The notes under the pieces are model-generated. The model did not search any database. It was given only the letters and a program-made list of their open reading frames with translations, and was not told the DNA's origin. This document shows, one piece after another, positions 1 to 7,732 of a DNA stretch of 55,425 nucleotides (position 1 is the first letter of the stretch; every line of letters begins with the position of its first letter). Origin of the DNA: an uncultured Clostridia bacterium. GTDB lineage: Bacteria; Bacillota; Clostridia; Christensenellales; Pumilibacteraceae. The translations under genes and the position numbers were made by a program. Location of the stretch: assembly GCA_948440265.1 (NCBI GenBank), contig CAOJOK010000012.1, positions 1 to 55,425 on the forward strand, in the 5' to 3' direction.

Positions 1-1
1 G

Positions 2-97
2 AGCTGGGGCGACGCTGGCGAAGTGTTCGACTTTGAAGCCCCGAGCTCCACCAAGTCAAAGCCTAAAACGAATCACTATTTAAGTGATTGGTTTTAG
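2..97 (+). CDS. C-terminal end of an unidentified protein (partial, runs in from the left edge)
   Basis: An open frame enters from the left edge and stops at TAG 95-97. It encodes about 31 residues: an acidic stretch (GEVFDFEAP), then a Ser/Lys/Pro-rich tail ending in DWF. The composition looks like a genuine C-terminus, but too little is present to name a family. The last third of the frame is built from the 29-bp repeat at 46-74 that recurs at 1017-1045, so the stop codon is supplied by the first cassette of the array. The frame could also be fortuitous. Confidence 0.4.
   Translation, partial: SWGDAGEVFDFEAPSSTKSKPKTNHYLSDWF
46..74 (+). repeat. 29-bp direct repeat, copy A (left border of module array)
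   Basis: The 29 bases here recur without a mismatch at 1017-1045. The copy starts CTCCACCA and ends CCTAAAACGAATC. Unlike the other borders it lacks the left half (ATTCGTTTTAGG plus TTACTACTT); the bases to its left are the coding end of the partial upstream gene. It therefore marks the junction between old sequence and the first module. Confidence 0.85.
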
Positions 98-104
98 GCT
101 TTTA
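58..104 (+). terminator. Hairpin plus T-run at the head of module 1
   Basis: An arm AAAGCCTAAAAC pairs with GTTTTAGGCTTT, with an inner arm AATCACT/AGTGATT, and TTTTAT follows. It looks like a rho-independent terminator for the gene ending at 97. The 5' arm lies in the shared repeat while the 3' arm belongs to module 1. Confidence 0.65.
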
Positions 105-201
105 TATTTATATTCGGAGCGTGATGACTCTTGACGCGGCGCGCGCGTTCAAGATAGGCACACTCCACAGTGCCGTTTTACTTTTCAACCGTGTTATATG
201 G

Positions 202-230
202 TTGAAAATGAAAGTTATTTGTGCTATAAT
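202..230 (+). promoter_or_regulatory. Sigma-A promoter of the CPBP gene
   Basis: TTGAAA at 202-207 and TATAAT at 225-230 are separated by exactly 17 bp. The start codon chosen for the downstream gene lies about 47 bp further on. Confidence 0.75.
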
Positions 231-276
231 AAATTTCTCGAACAGAGCATTAAACAGTAATTTGGGAATTATTATT

Positions 277-966
277 ATGGAAAGTGAAAACAATAAAAAA
301 TCTCTGTTTCCTGTAAATCCGAACAGTAAGTATTCCGTTATAATTTTTTTGGCTGCCTTAATCGTCATAATCGGCATAACCTTTTTAATGTGGTTTATCG
401 GGCTTGTTAATCAATCTGCTGTAAGATTATGTTTGGTCTTACTCATAATAGTTGCCTACACGGCAGTTGCGGTTACCGCAATGTTTTTGACGGGACAGCA
501 AAAACAATTAGTACCGAGTAAAAATAAATTATGGTTGCAAATTTTAATCGGTGTCGGAATAGCGGCATTTCTGTGCTTTTTTGTAGGAATATTGCCCATA
601 TTATGCGGCACAAGTTTTGTCGGCTCGCATTCCGATATGTCGGTCGGACAAATATTGCTTGCGGCAATGCAAGATATATTGTTCGTAGGCGTTGGTGAAG
701 AAATTGTTTTTCGCGGCTATATACAAAATCAATTTACAATTTGGCTCAAAAAATGCAAGTGGCTTGCGCCGTTAATTGCCGCAGTTCTTTTCGGTCTTTG
801 GCACTTAATAAACGGCAGTCTTATTCAAGTGCTTTTTACAACGGTTATCGGTTGCGTTTTCGGTTATGCAAAATATTTTATAAAAGATTGCTCGTTGCTG
901 TCGGTAATCATAGCGCACGGTTTATACGATTTTTCTTTGGTGCTTTTAACTTGTTTTATGCTGTAA
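277..966 (+). CDS. CPBP family intramembrane glutamic protease
   Basis: A 229-residue multi-pass membrane protein of the CPBP (Abi/Rce1) family, whose members cleave substrates or prenylated CAAX proteins within the membrane. The diagnostic motifs are visible: EEIVFRG at about residues 141-147 (EExxxR), FGLWH at 172-176 (FxxxH) and a conserved His at 214 with Asp at 218. The frame is open further upstream, but the ATG at 277 gives a normal hydrophilic N-terminus and lies just downstream of the promoter at 202-230, so I chose it. The gene sits alone between two repeat copies. In Bacillota such proteins are linked to bacteriocin immunity and phage defence; the role here is not known. Confidence 0.85.
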   Translation: MESENNKKSLFPVNPNSKYSVIIFLAALIVIIGITFLMWFIGLVNQSAVRLCLVLLIIVAYTAVAVTAMFLTGQQKQLVPSKNKLWLQILIGVGIAAFLCFFVGILPILCGTSFVGSHSDMSVGQILLAAMQDILFVGVGEEIVFRGYIQNQFTIWLKKCKWLAPLIAAVLFGLWHLINGSLIQVLFTTVIGCVFGYAKYFIKDCSLLSVIIAHGLYDFSLVLLTCFML

Positions 967-995
967 TAAAATTACAATTATCGGGCGGTTTGAAA

Positions 996-1045
996 ATTCG
1001 TTTTAGGTTACTACTTCTCCACCAAGTCAAAGCCTAAAACGAATC
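996..1045 (+). repeat. Module border, copy B (complete form)
   Basis: The border consists of ATTCGTTTTAGG (996-1007), the core TTACTACTTCTCCACCA (1008-1024), AGTCAAAG, and CCTAAAACGAAT (1033-1044). The outer arms are perfect 12-bp inverted repeats. Bases 1017-1045 are identical to copy A; the core recurs exactly in copy C and in altered form in copy D. Confidence 0.85.
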
Positions 1046-1065
1046 GCGTTTAGGCTTTTTCTTTT
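1029..1065 (+). terminator. Terminator after the CPBP gene
   Basis: AAAGCCTAAA pairs with TTTAGGCTTT around a 10-nt loop, followed by TTCTTTT. It lies about 65 bp after the CPBP stop. As in copy A, one arm is in the repeat and the other in the following module. Confidence 0.7.
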
Positions 1066-1312
1066 ATGGAAATTAAAAACAGTTTGCAAAACACGGACAG
1101 CAAGTAAAAAATGCGACGGACACAAACGCAATCTCGCGCGTGCCGCCGTATTTTATTTGCCCCCTTTTGTAGCGGCGTATTCGGTTGGTTTGGTCGTGTG
1201 GCGGTTTGTTTGACTTTGGCGCGAAGCGGCGCACTCGTTTTATCAAGCGGTTGTCATAGTACCAAATTGAAAATATAATTCAATATTTAGTATTATTGTC
1301 CTGCGAATTTTG
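1066..1312. other. Gene-free stretch inside module 2
   Basis: About 250 bp between the copy B terminator and the AIPR promoter. It is GC-richer than the gene that follows and has no start codon with a ribosome binding site and no hairpin I would defend. It may be the remnant of an older gene. Confidence 0.4.
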
Positions 1313-1341
1313 TTGCTATTTGTCAAACAAACTGATAAAAT
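1313..1341 (+). promoter_or_regulatory. Promoter of the AIPR gene
   Basis: TTGCTA at 1313-1318 and TAAAAT at 1336-1341 have a 17-bp spacer. A GAGG ribosome binding site and ATG 1371 follow within 30 bp. Confidence 0.6.
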
Positions 1342-1370
1342 ATTATTAATTACATTATGAGGTAAAACTT

Positions 1371-3227
1371 ATGGAACTCAAAGATAAACTCATTGCTTTT
1401 AGAAACGAAATACATAATGGTTTATTGGAAATATCTAAAAATTATAGATATATTACAGATAAAGTTGAAAAACGTGAATATGGTTTTTTGTATTGGATTT
1501 TAATGAATTTATATAATGTTGATGAAGAAATTGTCCCTGATTGTATAACGGAATATAATGATAAATCAATTGATTGTTTTGTTCATTATCAGGAGAATAA
1601 AGAATTATATATTTTGCAATGCAAGTATTATGATTTGGATGGTGTTATTGCGCGCAAAGATGTGTCGGACTTTTTACAAATGCCTTTAACCGCTCTTTTG
1701 CGTGGGGATTATAAAAAATCAAGAGAACTACAAAGAATATTTAACATTGCCGTAAACGACAAGGAATATAAAATTTATTTTCATTTTTATTCTACAAGCA
1801 CATATTATTCGAATGATATTGACGATAGTTTTAAGAGATTTAATTCCGACAATAAACAATATGCGGCATTGTTGCATGGTGAATTCATTGACTTAAAAGG
1901 GATTTATGAAAGATATTATGGAGTAAGCTATAAAGATAAGAAGAATTTGACCTTTAATTTAGGGACTGTAAATAAGGGAACATTTGCTTCTTTGCGCGAT
2001 GAGTATAAAATACCTGATTTGCGGTGCGAAGCATACTATATAATAACGCCCGTTTATGAAATATATCGATTGCGGAGTGAAGCAAAAAAAGAAGGATATC
2101 AACTGTTTGAAGAAAATATACGAGAATTTCTTGGGGAAAGCACAGTCAATAAAGGTATTATAGATACATTGCGAGGAACAGAAAAAAACAACTTTCTATT
2201 TTACAATAACGGTATTACTATGATTTGTTCAAAGGTAGGGAAAGAAGAAAATAGAAATGAAATGCGGTATCTTGAAATATTTAATCCACAAATAGTAAAT
2301 GGCTGTCAAACGGTAAATTCCATTTATACGGTTTTAAATGACGGACAATCAGAAAAAGAAATACAAGAAAATTATAGCAACGTATTTGTAATGGTAAAAG
2401 TATTAGTCATTTCTGATAAATCCGAAACAGACAAATTATTTTATAGAAATGTTGTCAAATTTACGAACAGACAGAATTCTGTCCCAGATAAAGTCTTTGC
2501 TGCAAATGAACAAACCGTTTTTATAAGAATACAAAAGGAATTTGAGAAACGCGGGGTTTTCTTGCGTGTAAAACAGAGTGATAAGCAGAAATTTGATACT
2601 GAGTATAAAGAAAAACAAAAAGCAGATATGATTAAGATTGCAAATGAATTTGTCAAAAAAGTCGGTTTTGAGATAAAGAGCGAAAATGATATTTGCATTG
2701 ATTTGGAAAAAATGTTGCAGGTCATGATAGCGTACATTAAAGATGGCTATTATGGATACACGAAAAAAAGTTTGGTATTAAAACAAGACAGCGATGTTTT
2801 TAAGAATATTAGTATAAATATTCAAGACTATCTTTCAATAGATAATATGATTAAATTATACTATTTATATAAAAGAGCAGAAAAAGAGCAAAAGAAAAGT
2901 GAAGATAAAAGAACGCCCATTCCATATTATGTAATAGGTTTTATTAGTTATCATTTATATGATAAAAAGGATATAGCTGGAAAAATGAATTCACAGTTAA
3001 GCAAATTGTTTGATTGCGACAAAAATACTTTTAATGAAATATATCAGTACATTGTTGCTTTAACAAAGAGATACAAAAGAATATGCGAAAATAATAATTT
3101 AGACTATAATGTTATGATAAAACAACGTATTATGCCTGATTATATAGAAGATGCAATAAAGACATATAAAGATATGTATGATTCTGAAAAATTTAATTTA
3201 GTATTCAATATGCTCCATAATTGTTAA
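1371..3227 (+). CDS. AIPR family abortive phage infection protein with N-terminal PD-(D/E)XK-like nuclease motif
   Basis: A 618-residue protein. The central part has the hallmarks of the AIPR (abortive infection phage resistance) family: NNGITMIC near residue 280, NPQIVNGCQTVNS near 317 and a KFTNRQNSV segment near 368. The N-terminus has Asp68 followed by QCK (Gln83, Lys85), the layout of a PD-(D/E)XK nuclease core, as in several phage-defence effectors. A GAGGT ribosome binding site precedes ATG 1371. It is a single-gene transcription unit with its own promoter inside the repeat-bordered array. The DNA is clearly more AT-rich than the rest of the window, which suggests recent transfer. I infer that it acts as an intracellular nuclease triggered by infection; the trigger is unknown. 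Confidence 0.85.
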   Translation: MELKDKLIAFRNEIHNGLLEISKNYRYITDKVEKREYGFLYWILMNLYNVDEEIVPDCITEYNDKSIDCFVHYQENKELYILQCKYYDLDGVIARKDVSDFLQMPLTALLRGDYKKSRELQRIFNIAVNDKEYKIYFHFYSTSTYYSNDIDDSFKRFNSDNKQYAALLHGEFIDLKGIYERYYGVSYKDKKNLTFNLGTVNKGTFASLRDEYKIPDLRCEAYYIITPVYEIYRLRSEAKKEGYQLFEENIREFLGESTVNKGIIDTLRGTEKNNFLFYNNGITMICSKVGKEENRNEMRYLEIFNPQIVNGCQTVNSIYTVLNDGQSEKEIQENYSNVFVMVKVLVISDKSETDKLFYRNVVKFTNRQNSVPDKVFAANEQTVFIRIQKEFEKRGVFLRVKQSDKQKFDTEYKEKQKADMIKIANEFVKKVGFEIKSENDICIDLEKMLQVMIAYIKDGYYGYTKKSLVLKQDSDVFKNISINIQDYLSIDNMIKLYYLYKRAEKEQKKSEDKRTPIPYYVIGFISYHLYDKKDIAGKMNSQLSKLFDCDKNTFNEIYQYIVALTKRYKRICENNNLDYNVMIKQRIMPDYIEDAIKTYKDMYDSEKFNLVFNMLHNC

Positions 3228-3230
3228 ATT

Positions 3231-3259
3231 ATTCGCTTTACGTTACTACTTCTCCACCA
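3231..3259 (+). repeat. Module border, copy C
   Basis: ATTCGCTTTACG (3231-3242) is a two-mismatch version of the left arm. The core TTACTACTTCTCCACCA (3243-3259) is identical to copy B. The right side differs: it continues directly into a different terminator. The copy starts four bases after the AIPR stop codon. Confidence 0.8.
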
Positions 3260-3261
3260 CG

Positions 3262-3291
3262 AAAAATGCACCTGCATAGGGTGCTTTTTTT
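3262..3291 (+). terminator. Terminator after the AIPR gene
   Basis: GCACC pairs with GGTGC around a 7-nt loop, with five A before and seven T after. It could work in both directions. Confidence 0.65.
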
Positions 3292-3345
3292 GATGAGCTA
3301 TAAGGATATGAAGAACGGGTCTGTGAATAAGTAATTATTCGGATA

Positions 3346-3374
3346 TTGACTTTACAGCAAAAACGTGTTATAAT
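3346..3374 (+). promoter_or_regulatory. Promoter of the DUF4275-like gene
   Basis: TTGACT at 3346-3351 and TATAAT at 3369-3374 have a 17-bp spacer: near-consensus sigma-A. Confidence 0.75.
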
Positions 3375-3446
3375 CAATAAACAAGATATAGGAGAAAATA
3401 ATAAAGAAAACTTTAAAGCGTTTAAATTATTTTTAAGAAAAAAACT

Positions 3447-3899
3447 ATGAATAAAAAAGATTTGAAAATTGCTGTTAAAAAGTTTAGAAAAATCGCAAAG
3501 AATAACAGCAACTACATAACACATCCCTTTTTTAGTCGTTGGTTGCAAGAATTTGCCCCCGAACTTACAATCTCGCAATATCGCAAATACATACACAAGC
3601 AATTTATTTGGCACGCATTCAGTTTTAATATAATTCCAAAGGAAAAGTATTTAGAAGGTAACGACGCACGTAAAGCATATAATAATGCGAATAAAGACTG
3701 CGCTATTGCCTTACAATTGTATTGCGAAGATACGCCGACTGCTCTCACCGAACAATTCGATACTGCAGAAAAGCTCGAAACAGTTGACGGCAGTTATGAT
3801 GAGTTTTATGTTGTCGGAAAAGATTTTTCTTGGACTTATATCTTAACGCACGAAACAAGCCTTGGATTCGGTCCGTATTTTATGCAAAATAAAAAATGA
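3447..3899 (+). CDS. DUF4275-like small protein
   Basis: A 150-residue soluble protein with no signal peptide or membrane segment. The pattern WHAFSF...EGNDARKAY in the middle and DFSWTYILTHE...GPYF at the C-terminus resembles DUF4275, a Bacillota family of unknown function; the assignment is by remembered pattern only. The first ATG (3447) has only a weak purine run upstream. It is the third single-gene module, its stop lies one base before border copy D, and it has its own promoter. Its position beside an AIPR gene suggests an accessory, possibly defence-related role, which is inference. Confidence 0.6.
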   Translation: MNKKDLKIAVKKFRKIAKNNSNYITHPFFSRWLQEFAPELTISQYRKYIHKQFIWHAFSFNIIPKEKYLEGNDARKAYNNANKDCAIALQLYCEDTPTALTEQFDTAEKLETVDGSYDEFYVVGKDFSWTYILTHETSLGFGPYFMQNKK

Positions 3900-3900
3900 A

Positions 3901-3929
3901 ATTCGTTTTAGGTTACCGCTTTTCCGCCA
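3901..3929 (+). repeat. Module border, copy D (diverged right end)
   Basis: ATTCGTTTTAGG (3901-3912) matches the copy B arm exactly. The core reads TTACCGCTTTTCCGCCA, with four differences. No inverted right arm follows; the sequence runs instead into a C7 tract and the end of the MATE gene. It is the right edge of the array. Confidence 0.75.
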
Positions 3930-3958
3930 ATGAAGCGACGACGCCCCCCCTATTTTTG

Positions 3959-5291
3959 TTATACATACCGATACTTTTTTCGTTTAAATATGCAGAAAAA
4001 AATAGCGACAACCGTTGCTAAAATTTCGGCAACCAGCATAGACACCCAAACGCCCGTAACGCCGAAGAAAATAGGTAAAATCATAACGGTCGCCAACTGA
4101 AATACAAGCGTACGCAAAAACGATATGACTGCGGAAACAATGCCGTTGCCGAATGCCGTAAACATAGACGACGAAAATATCGAAAAGCCCGAAAACATAA
4201 ATGAAAATGCAAATATGAAAAATGCGTTTTTAGTCAATTCGAAAAGTTCCGCATCATACCCTACATAAATTTTCGAAATGGGATAAGCAAGAGCAATCGC
4301 AAGAGCCGTCATAATAATACCGAATATTCCCATTAAATCATACTTTTTTTGAAGATGTTTTTAAGCTCGCTTTGATTCTCCGCACCGTAATTATAGCCTA
4401 TAATGGGCGCGGTACCGATAGAATACCCTATAAACACCGCAACATAAATAAAGTTTACATACATCATTACGCCGTATGCGGAAACGCCGTTTTCTCTATA
4501 AGCCGCATAAGCTGAAAGTTAAATATGATACTTACGACGGAAGTCGATATATTGCTGACAAATTCGGATAAACCGTTCGAGCAGACCTTGCCCAATACCT
4601 TGAAACTGAATTTAGGTCTGCCGAGTCGAAGCGTACTTGAATTTCTGCAAAAGAAATATATAAGCGGTACGACGGCGCCGACAAGCTGGCTTATGCAGGT
4701 AGCGACTGCCGCACCCGCAACGCCCATTTTCAATACGCCGACCAAAATGCCGTCAAGGACTATGTTTGCACAGCCTGCAATAACGGTTATAATAAAACCG
4801 AGAGTAGGCTTTTCGGCGGTTGCGAAAAATGCTTGAAATACGTTTTGCAACATAAAGCAAGGTGTAGTTATGAGTATAATTCGCCCGTATAATATGCAAT
4901 AAGGCAGCATTTCTTCGGTTGCCTTAAACCACTTCGCAACATACGGTAAGATAATTTCTCCGACAGCGGCAAAAATGACGCCGCTTACGAAAGTAACGTA
5001 AATAAAAAGCGAAAAGAATTTATTTGCGTCATCCTTGTTACCCTCGCCAAGCAGTTTGGAAACTATTGCCGTTCCGCCCGCACCGAGCATAAAGCCGATT
5101 GAACCTAATACCATTATGAACGGCATAATAAGATTTACGGCGGCAAACGGTGTTTTGCCCGTAAAATTGGATACGAAAAAACCGTCGACCACGCCGTATA
5201 TCGAAGTAAAAACCATCATAAAAATGGGCGGAGCGACAAAACGCAACAATTTCTTGAAGTCAAAATGGTCGCTTAATTGAATTCTTGTCAT
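3959..5291 (-). pseudogene. MATE family multidrug efflux transporter, interrupted by two frameshifts
   Basis: The product would be a MATE (NorM/DinF-like) cation-coupled drug exporter of 12 membrane helices. From ATG 5291 the frame is intact for about 270 codons, ending in IFNFQLMRLI. It then shifts near 4490, where one missing base would restore RLIGENGVSAYG. After about 55 codons (IGTAPIIGYNYGAEN) a second one-base deletion near 4336 shifts it again, before the last 120 residues. The homology is otherwise continuous, so the gene decayed recently or the assembly has two one-base errors. ATG 5291 overlaps the upstream stop as ATGA, indicating translational coupling. It is the last gene of the marR operon and MarR probably represses it. 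Confidence 0.8.
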
Positions 5292-5896
5292 AGCTGTGTT
5301 TCGAACCACCTTTTAATGTACTCTGCCAAAAATACGGCAATCTCTTTAATGGCTATTCCCGCAGTGTTTATGCAAATATTGTAATTATCGCAGTCGGTCC
5401 ATTTGGTATTGGACATTAAATCGTGCAGCTTTGACCGTCCGTTATCGATTTGCTTTATTTGTTTTATCAATTCCTTATCGCTCATAAAATTTTCCGCCGT
5501 GCTTCTTTCTCTGCACCTTTCGATTTTATGCCGCAAGTCGGAATATACAAATATTTTGAACGGATTGTAATCGCGCAAAATAATGTTTGCGCCGCGCCCA
5601 ACAAAAATGCAATCGCCTTTTTGCGACAGTTCTTTTATTGCCTTTTGCTGCGCGACAAGAGCGTTGACCGCCGTTTGATTATATGCAAAACCGAATGTTC
5701 TGCCATAATGCAAGTTATAACTCGGCAAACCTTTTTCGGATATTCTGTCTAAATAATTTTTATCTAAATTTGTTTCCTGCGCTATTTGCGTCAAGATTTC
5801 ACTATCATAATAAACAAACCCCAACGTATCGGAAAGCCGTTTACCGATTTCCCTGCCGCCGCTGCCGAACTCGCGACTTATCGTAATGATTTTCAT
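5288..5896 (-). CDS. Cytidylate kinase-like family protein
   Basis: A 202-residue P-loop protein. It opens with the family signature MKIITISREFGSGG followed by GKRLSDTLGFVYYD, which is the modified Walker A region of the cytidylate kinase-like family in Bacillota. FVGRGANIIL and a basic RERST segment (the LID) are also present. These proteins are related to cytidylate kinase, but their substrate is uncertain, and they often sit beside transporters. The start ATG (5896) overlaps the marR stop by 4 nt and the stop overlaps the MATE start by 4 nt. The three genes form one coupled operon. Confidence 0.85.
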   Translation of the reverse strand: MKIITISREFGSGGREIGKRLSDTLGFVYYDSEILTQIAQETNLDKNYLDRISEKGLPSYNLHYGRTFGFAYNQTAVNALVAQQKAIKELSQKGDCIFVGRGANIILRDYNPFKIFVYSDLRHKIERCRERSTAENFMSDKELIKQIKQIDNGRSKLHDLMSNTKWTDCDNYNICINTAGIAIKEIAVFLAEYIKRWFETQL

Positions 5897-6354
5897 ATAC
5901 CGCTCCTATTTAATTTGTCAAACTGCTCTTTTAAATTCATCGCATATTCTTCGTATAAACTTATAAACAGCTTTGCTTTCTCGACAGACATATTTTCGAT
6001 GGCTTTGACTTCCGAATCGATTACGCCGTCTGCCGCTTTTTCCGCAATGCGTTTGCCTTTTTCGGTCAAAGATATTATCTTATTTTTCTTGTTATCGTCT
6101 GTACTGCTTAAAACGATATATCCCGTTTCAATAAGTTTTTTTAAGGAAGAATTTATGGTCTGCTTCGATAAACTTAACAAATTAGACAAATTGCTTTGAG
6201 TAACAGGTTCGTCCGATAATCTAATCGAATAAACTATCCATAACGCACTATCCGATAAATCATAACTGTTTGCCAAACTCCGATACAGTTCGTCGACTTT
6301 CTTTATCTGCCTGTTTAATTCAAGCAGCATACCTTTCAAATTTTTTTTATCCAT
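5893..6354 (-). CDS. MarR family transcriptional regulator
   Basis: A 153-residue winged-helix protein. The DNA-binding core runs from about residue 50 (VTQSNLSNLLSLSKQTINSSLKKLI) to the wing (STDDNKKNKIISLTEKG), with dimerisation helices at both ends. It is the first gene of the operon with the kinase-like and MATE genes, a usual arrangement for a MarR repressor controlling a drug pump. The palindrome ATTGTCAAT at 6385-6393, about 30 bp upstream of the ATG, overlaps a TTGACA -35-like box and is a candidate operator. The ligand is unknown. Confidence 0.85.
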   Translation of the reverse strand: MDKKNLKGMLLELNRQIKKVDELYRSLANSYDLSDSALWIVYSIRLSDEPVTQSNLSNLLSLSKQTINSSLKKLIETGYIVLSSTDDNKKNKIISLTEKGKRIAEKAADGVIDSEVKAIENMSVEKAKLFISLYEEYAMNLKEQFDKLNRSGI

Positions 6355-6407
6355 ACATATTCCCTCTTTTTCCGAAATCGGACTATTGTCAATAAAAATG
6401 CGGTATT

Positions 6408-6433
6408 AAAAAAGGAAGCGTATGCTTCCTTTT
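6408..6433 (-). terminator. Terminator of the polysaccharide operon
   Basis: AAGGAAGC and GCTTCCTT pair around a 4-nt loop. On the minus strand the arm ends in a run of six T. It lies about 120 bp past the capG stop. An almost identical hairpin sits at 24943-24968. Confidence 0.8.
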
Positions 6434-6471
6434 GCTTTGCTCTTTATTCTAAGTTATGTCTGTCAATTGCT

Positions 6472-6487
6472 ACTTATAATTATAAGT
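6472..6487. repeat. 16-bp perfect palindrome downstream of capG
   Basis: ACTTATAATTATAAGT is self-complementary. It lies in the non-coding gap between capG and the operon terminator. It may be an operator or only an AT-rich hairpin; no function is visible. Confidence 0.35.
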
Positions 6488-6549
6488 GCTGAACCGCTTA
6501 TAAAACAATAATCGTGGTTTAAATATTTCTTTAAGCCGGATTTACTATT

Positions 6550-7731
6550 TTATTTCTTCCAAACAAATTTATTCACAATATTTACATAGCTTTGTATTAT
6601 TTTCACTACTTTATTTGAAACATTTTCATCAATATAATCCGGTGTTGGAATCCCATAAGCGCCATTTCTATTCATTTCAACTGCCAAATCAACTGCTTGT
6701 AACAATGACCTTTCATCTATTCCCGCAAGTACAAAACAAGCCTTATCAAGTGCTTCGGGGCGCTCGGTGCTTGTTCTTATACATACTGCCGAAATCGGTT
6801 TACCGATTGACAAGAAAAAACTACTTTCTTCTGGCAATGTGCCACTATCCGAAACTACAGCAAAGGCATTCATCTGTAAGTTATTATAATCATGAAAGCC
6901 AAGTGGCTCGTGCTGAATAACGCGCTTGTCAAGATTAAAATTGCTTTGTTCCAAACGCTTTTTGCTACGTGGATGGCAAGAATATAATATTGGCATATCA
7001 TATTTTTCGGCGAGTTTATTGACTGCCTCAAACAACGATATAAAATTTTGTTCATTATCTATATTTTCTTCCCTATGCGCCGAAAGTAATATATATTCTT
7101 TCGATTGCAATTTTAATCGCTTCAAAATATCACTGCAACAAATCAATTGTAAATTCGCACGCAGTACTTCAGACATAGGCGAACCAGTCACATATGTACG
7201 CTCTTTTGGCAACCCACATTCTGCCAAATATCTTCTTGCATGCTCGCTGTATGCCATATTTACATCAGATATAATATCCACGATACGACGATTGGTCTCT
7301 TCCGGCAAACATTCATCTTTACACCTATTCCCCGCTTCCATATGAAAAATAGGTATATGCAAACGTTTTGCCGATATTGCAGAAAGACAACTATTAGTAT
7401 CTCCTAAAATAAGTAATGCCTCAGGTTTAATTTGCATCATAAGCTTATAGCTAAAATTTATGATATTCCCAACAGTTTCACCTAGGTCTTCACCTACGGC
7501 ATTCATATATACTTCTGGATTTTTCAATTGCAAATCTTTGAAAAAGACACCGTTTAAATTATAATCATAGTTTTGCCCGGTATGCGCCAAAATGCAATCG
7601 AAATATTCGCGGCATTTTTTTATCACTTCCGAAAGACGAATAATTTCAGGTCGTGTTCCGACAATTATCAGTAATTTGATTTTTCCATTATTTTGAAATC
7701 CAATATCAGAATAATCTACTTTTTTTGTCAT
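6550..7731 (-). CDS. capG: UDP-GlcNAc 2-epimerase family; CapG/FnlC-type UDP-N-acetyl-L-fucosamine synthase
   Basis: A 393-residue WecB-fold epimerase. IIVGTRPEIIRLSEV lies near residue 20, HTGQNYD near 52, and HMEAGNR and LPEETNR follow. In the CapE-CapF-CapG pathway the enzyme inverts C2 of UDP-L-PneNAc to give UDP-L-FucNAc. The neighbouring capF and capE make this role more likely than the generic WecB role. I chose ATG 7731, which has AGGTGG nine bases upstream; a longer frame exists but would overlap capF. It begins one base after the capF stop and is the last gene of the operon. Confidence 0.85.
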   Translation of the reverse strand: MTKKVDYSDIGFQNNGKIKLLIIVGTRPEIIRLSEVIKKCREYFDCILAHTGQNYDYNLNGVFFKDLQLKNPEVYMNAVGEDLGETVGNIINFSYKLMMQIKPEALLILGDTNSCLSAISAKRLHIPIFHMEAGNRCKDECLPEETNRRIVDIISDVNMAYSEHARRYLAECGLPKERTYVTGSPMSEVLRANLQLICCSDILKRLKLQSKEYILLSAHREENIDNEQNFISLFEAVNKLAEKYDMPILYSCHPRSKKRLEQSNFNLDKRVIQHEPLGFHDYNNLQMNAFAVVSDSGTLPEESSFFLSIGKPISAVCIRTSTERPEALDKACFVLAGIDERSLLQAVDLAVEMNRNGAYGIPTPDYIDENVSNKVVKIIQSYVNIVNKFVWKK

Positions 7732-7732
7732 A

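Noticed and set aside
1-53. tRNA or tmRNA 3' end (GCTCCACCA, as in tmRNA or tRNA-Ala), which would make the repeat an integration site in an RNA gene
   Set aside because: The bases before it do not form a T arm or acceptor stem, and they read as an open protein frame.
62-1007. Invertible segment between the inverted arms of module 1
   Set aside because: The arms are only 12 bp, no invertase is present, and inversion would not place a promoter usefully. Module borders explain them better.
996-1062. Integron attC site
   Set aside because: No proper R''/R' core pair (RYYYAAC and GTTRRRY), no attC-like bulged stem, and each gene has its own promoter. The hairpin is better explained as a terminator.
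3246-3614. 122-residue frame on the minus strand
   Set aside because: It is antisense to the DUF4275-like gene start and the terminator, its composition is unlike a protein, and it has no ribosome binding site.
3944-3950. C7 tract as a third phase-variable site
   Set aside because: It lies between the array border and the MATE stop, in neither a reading frame nor a promoter; seven bases is also short.
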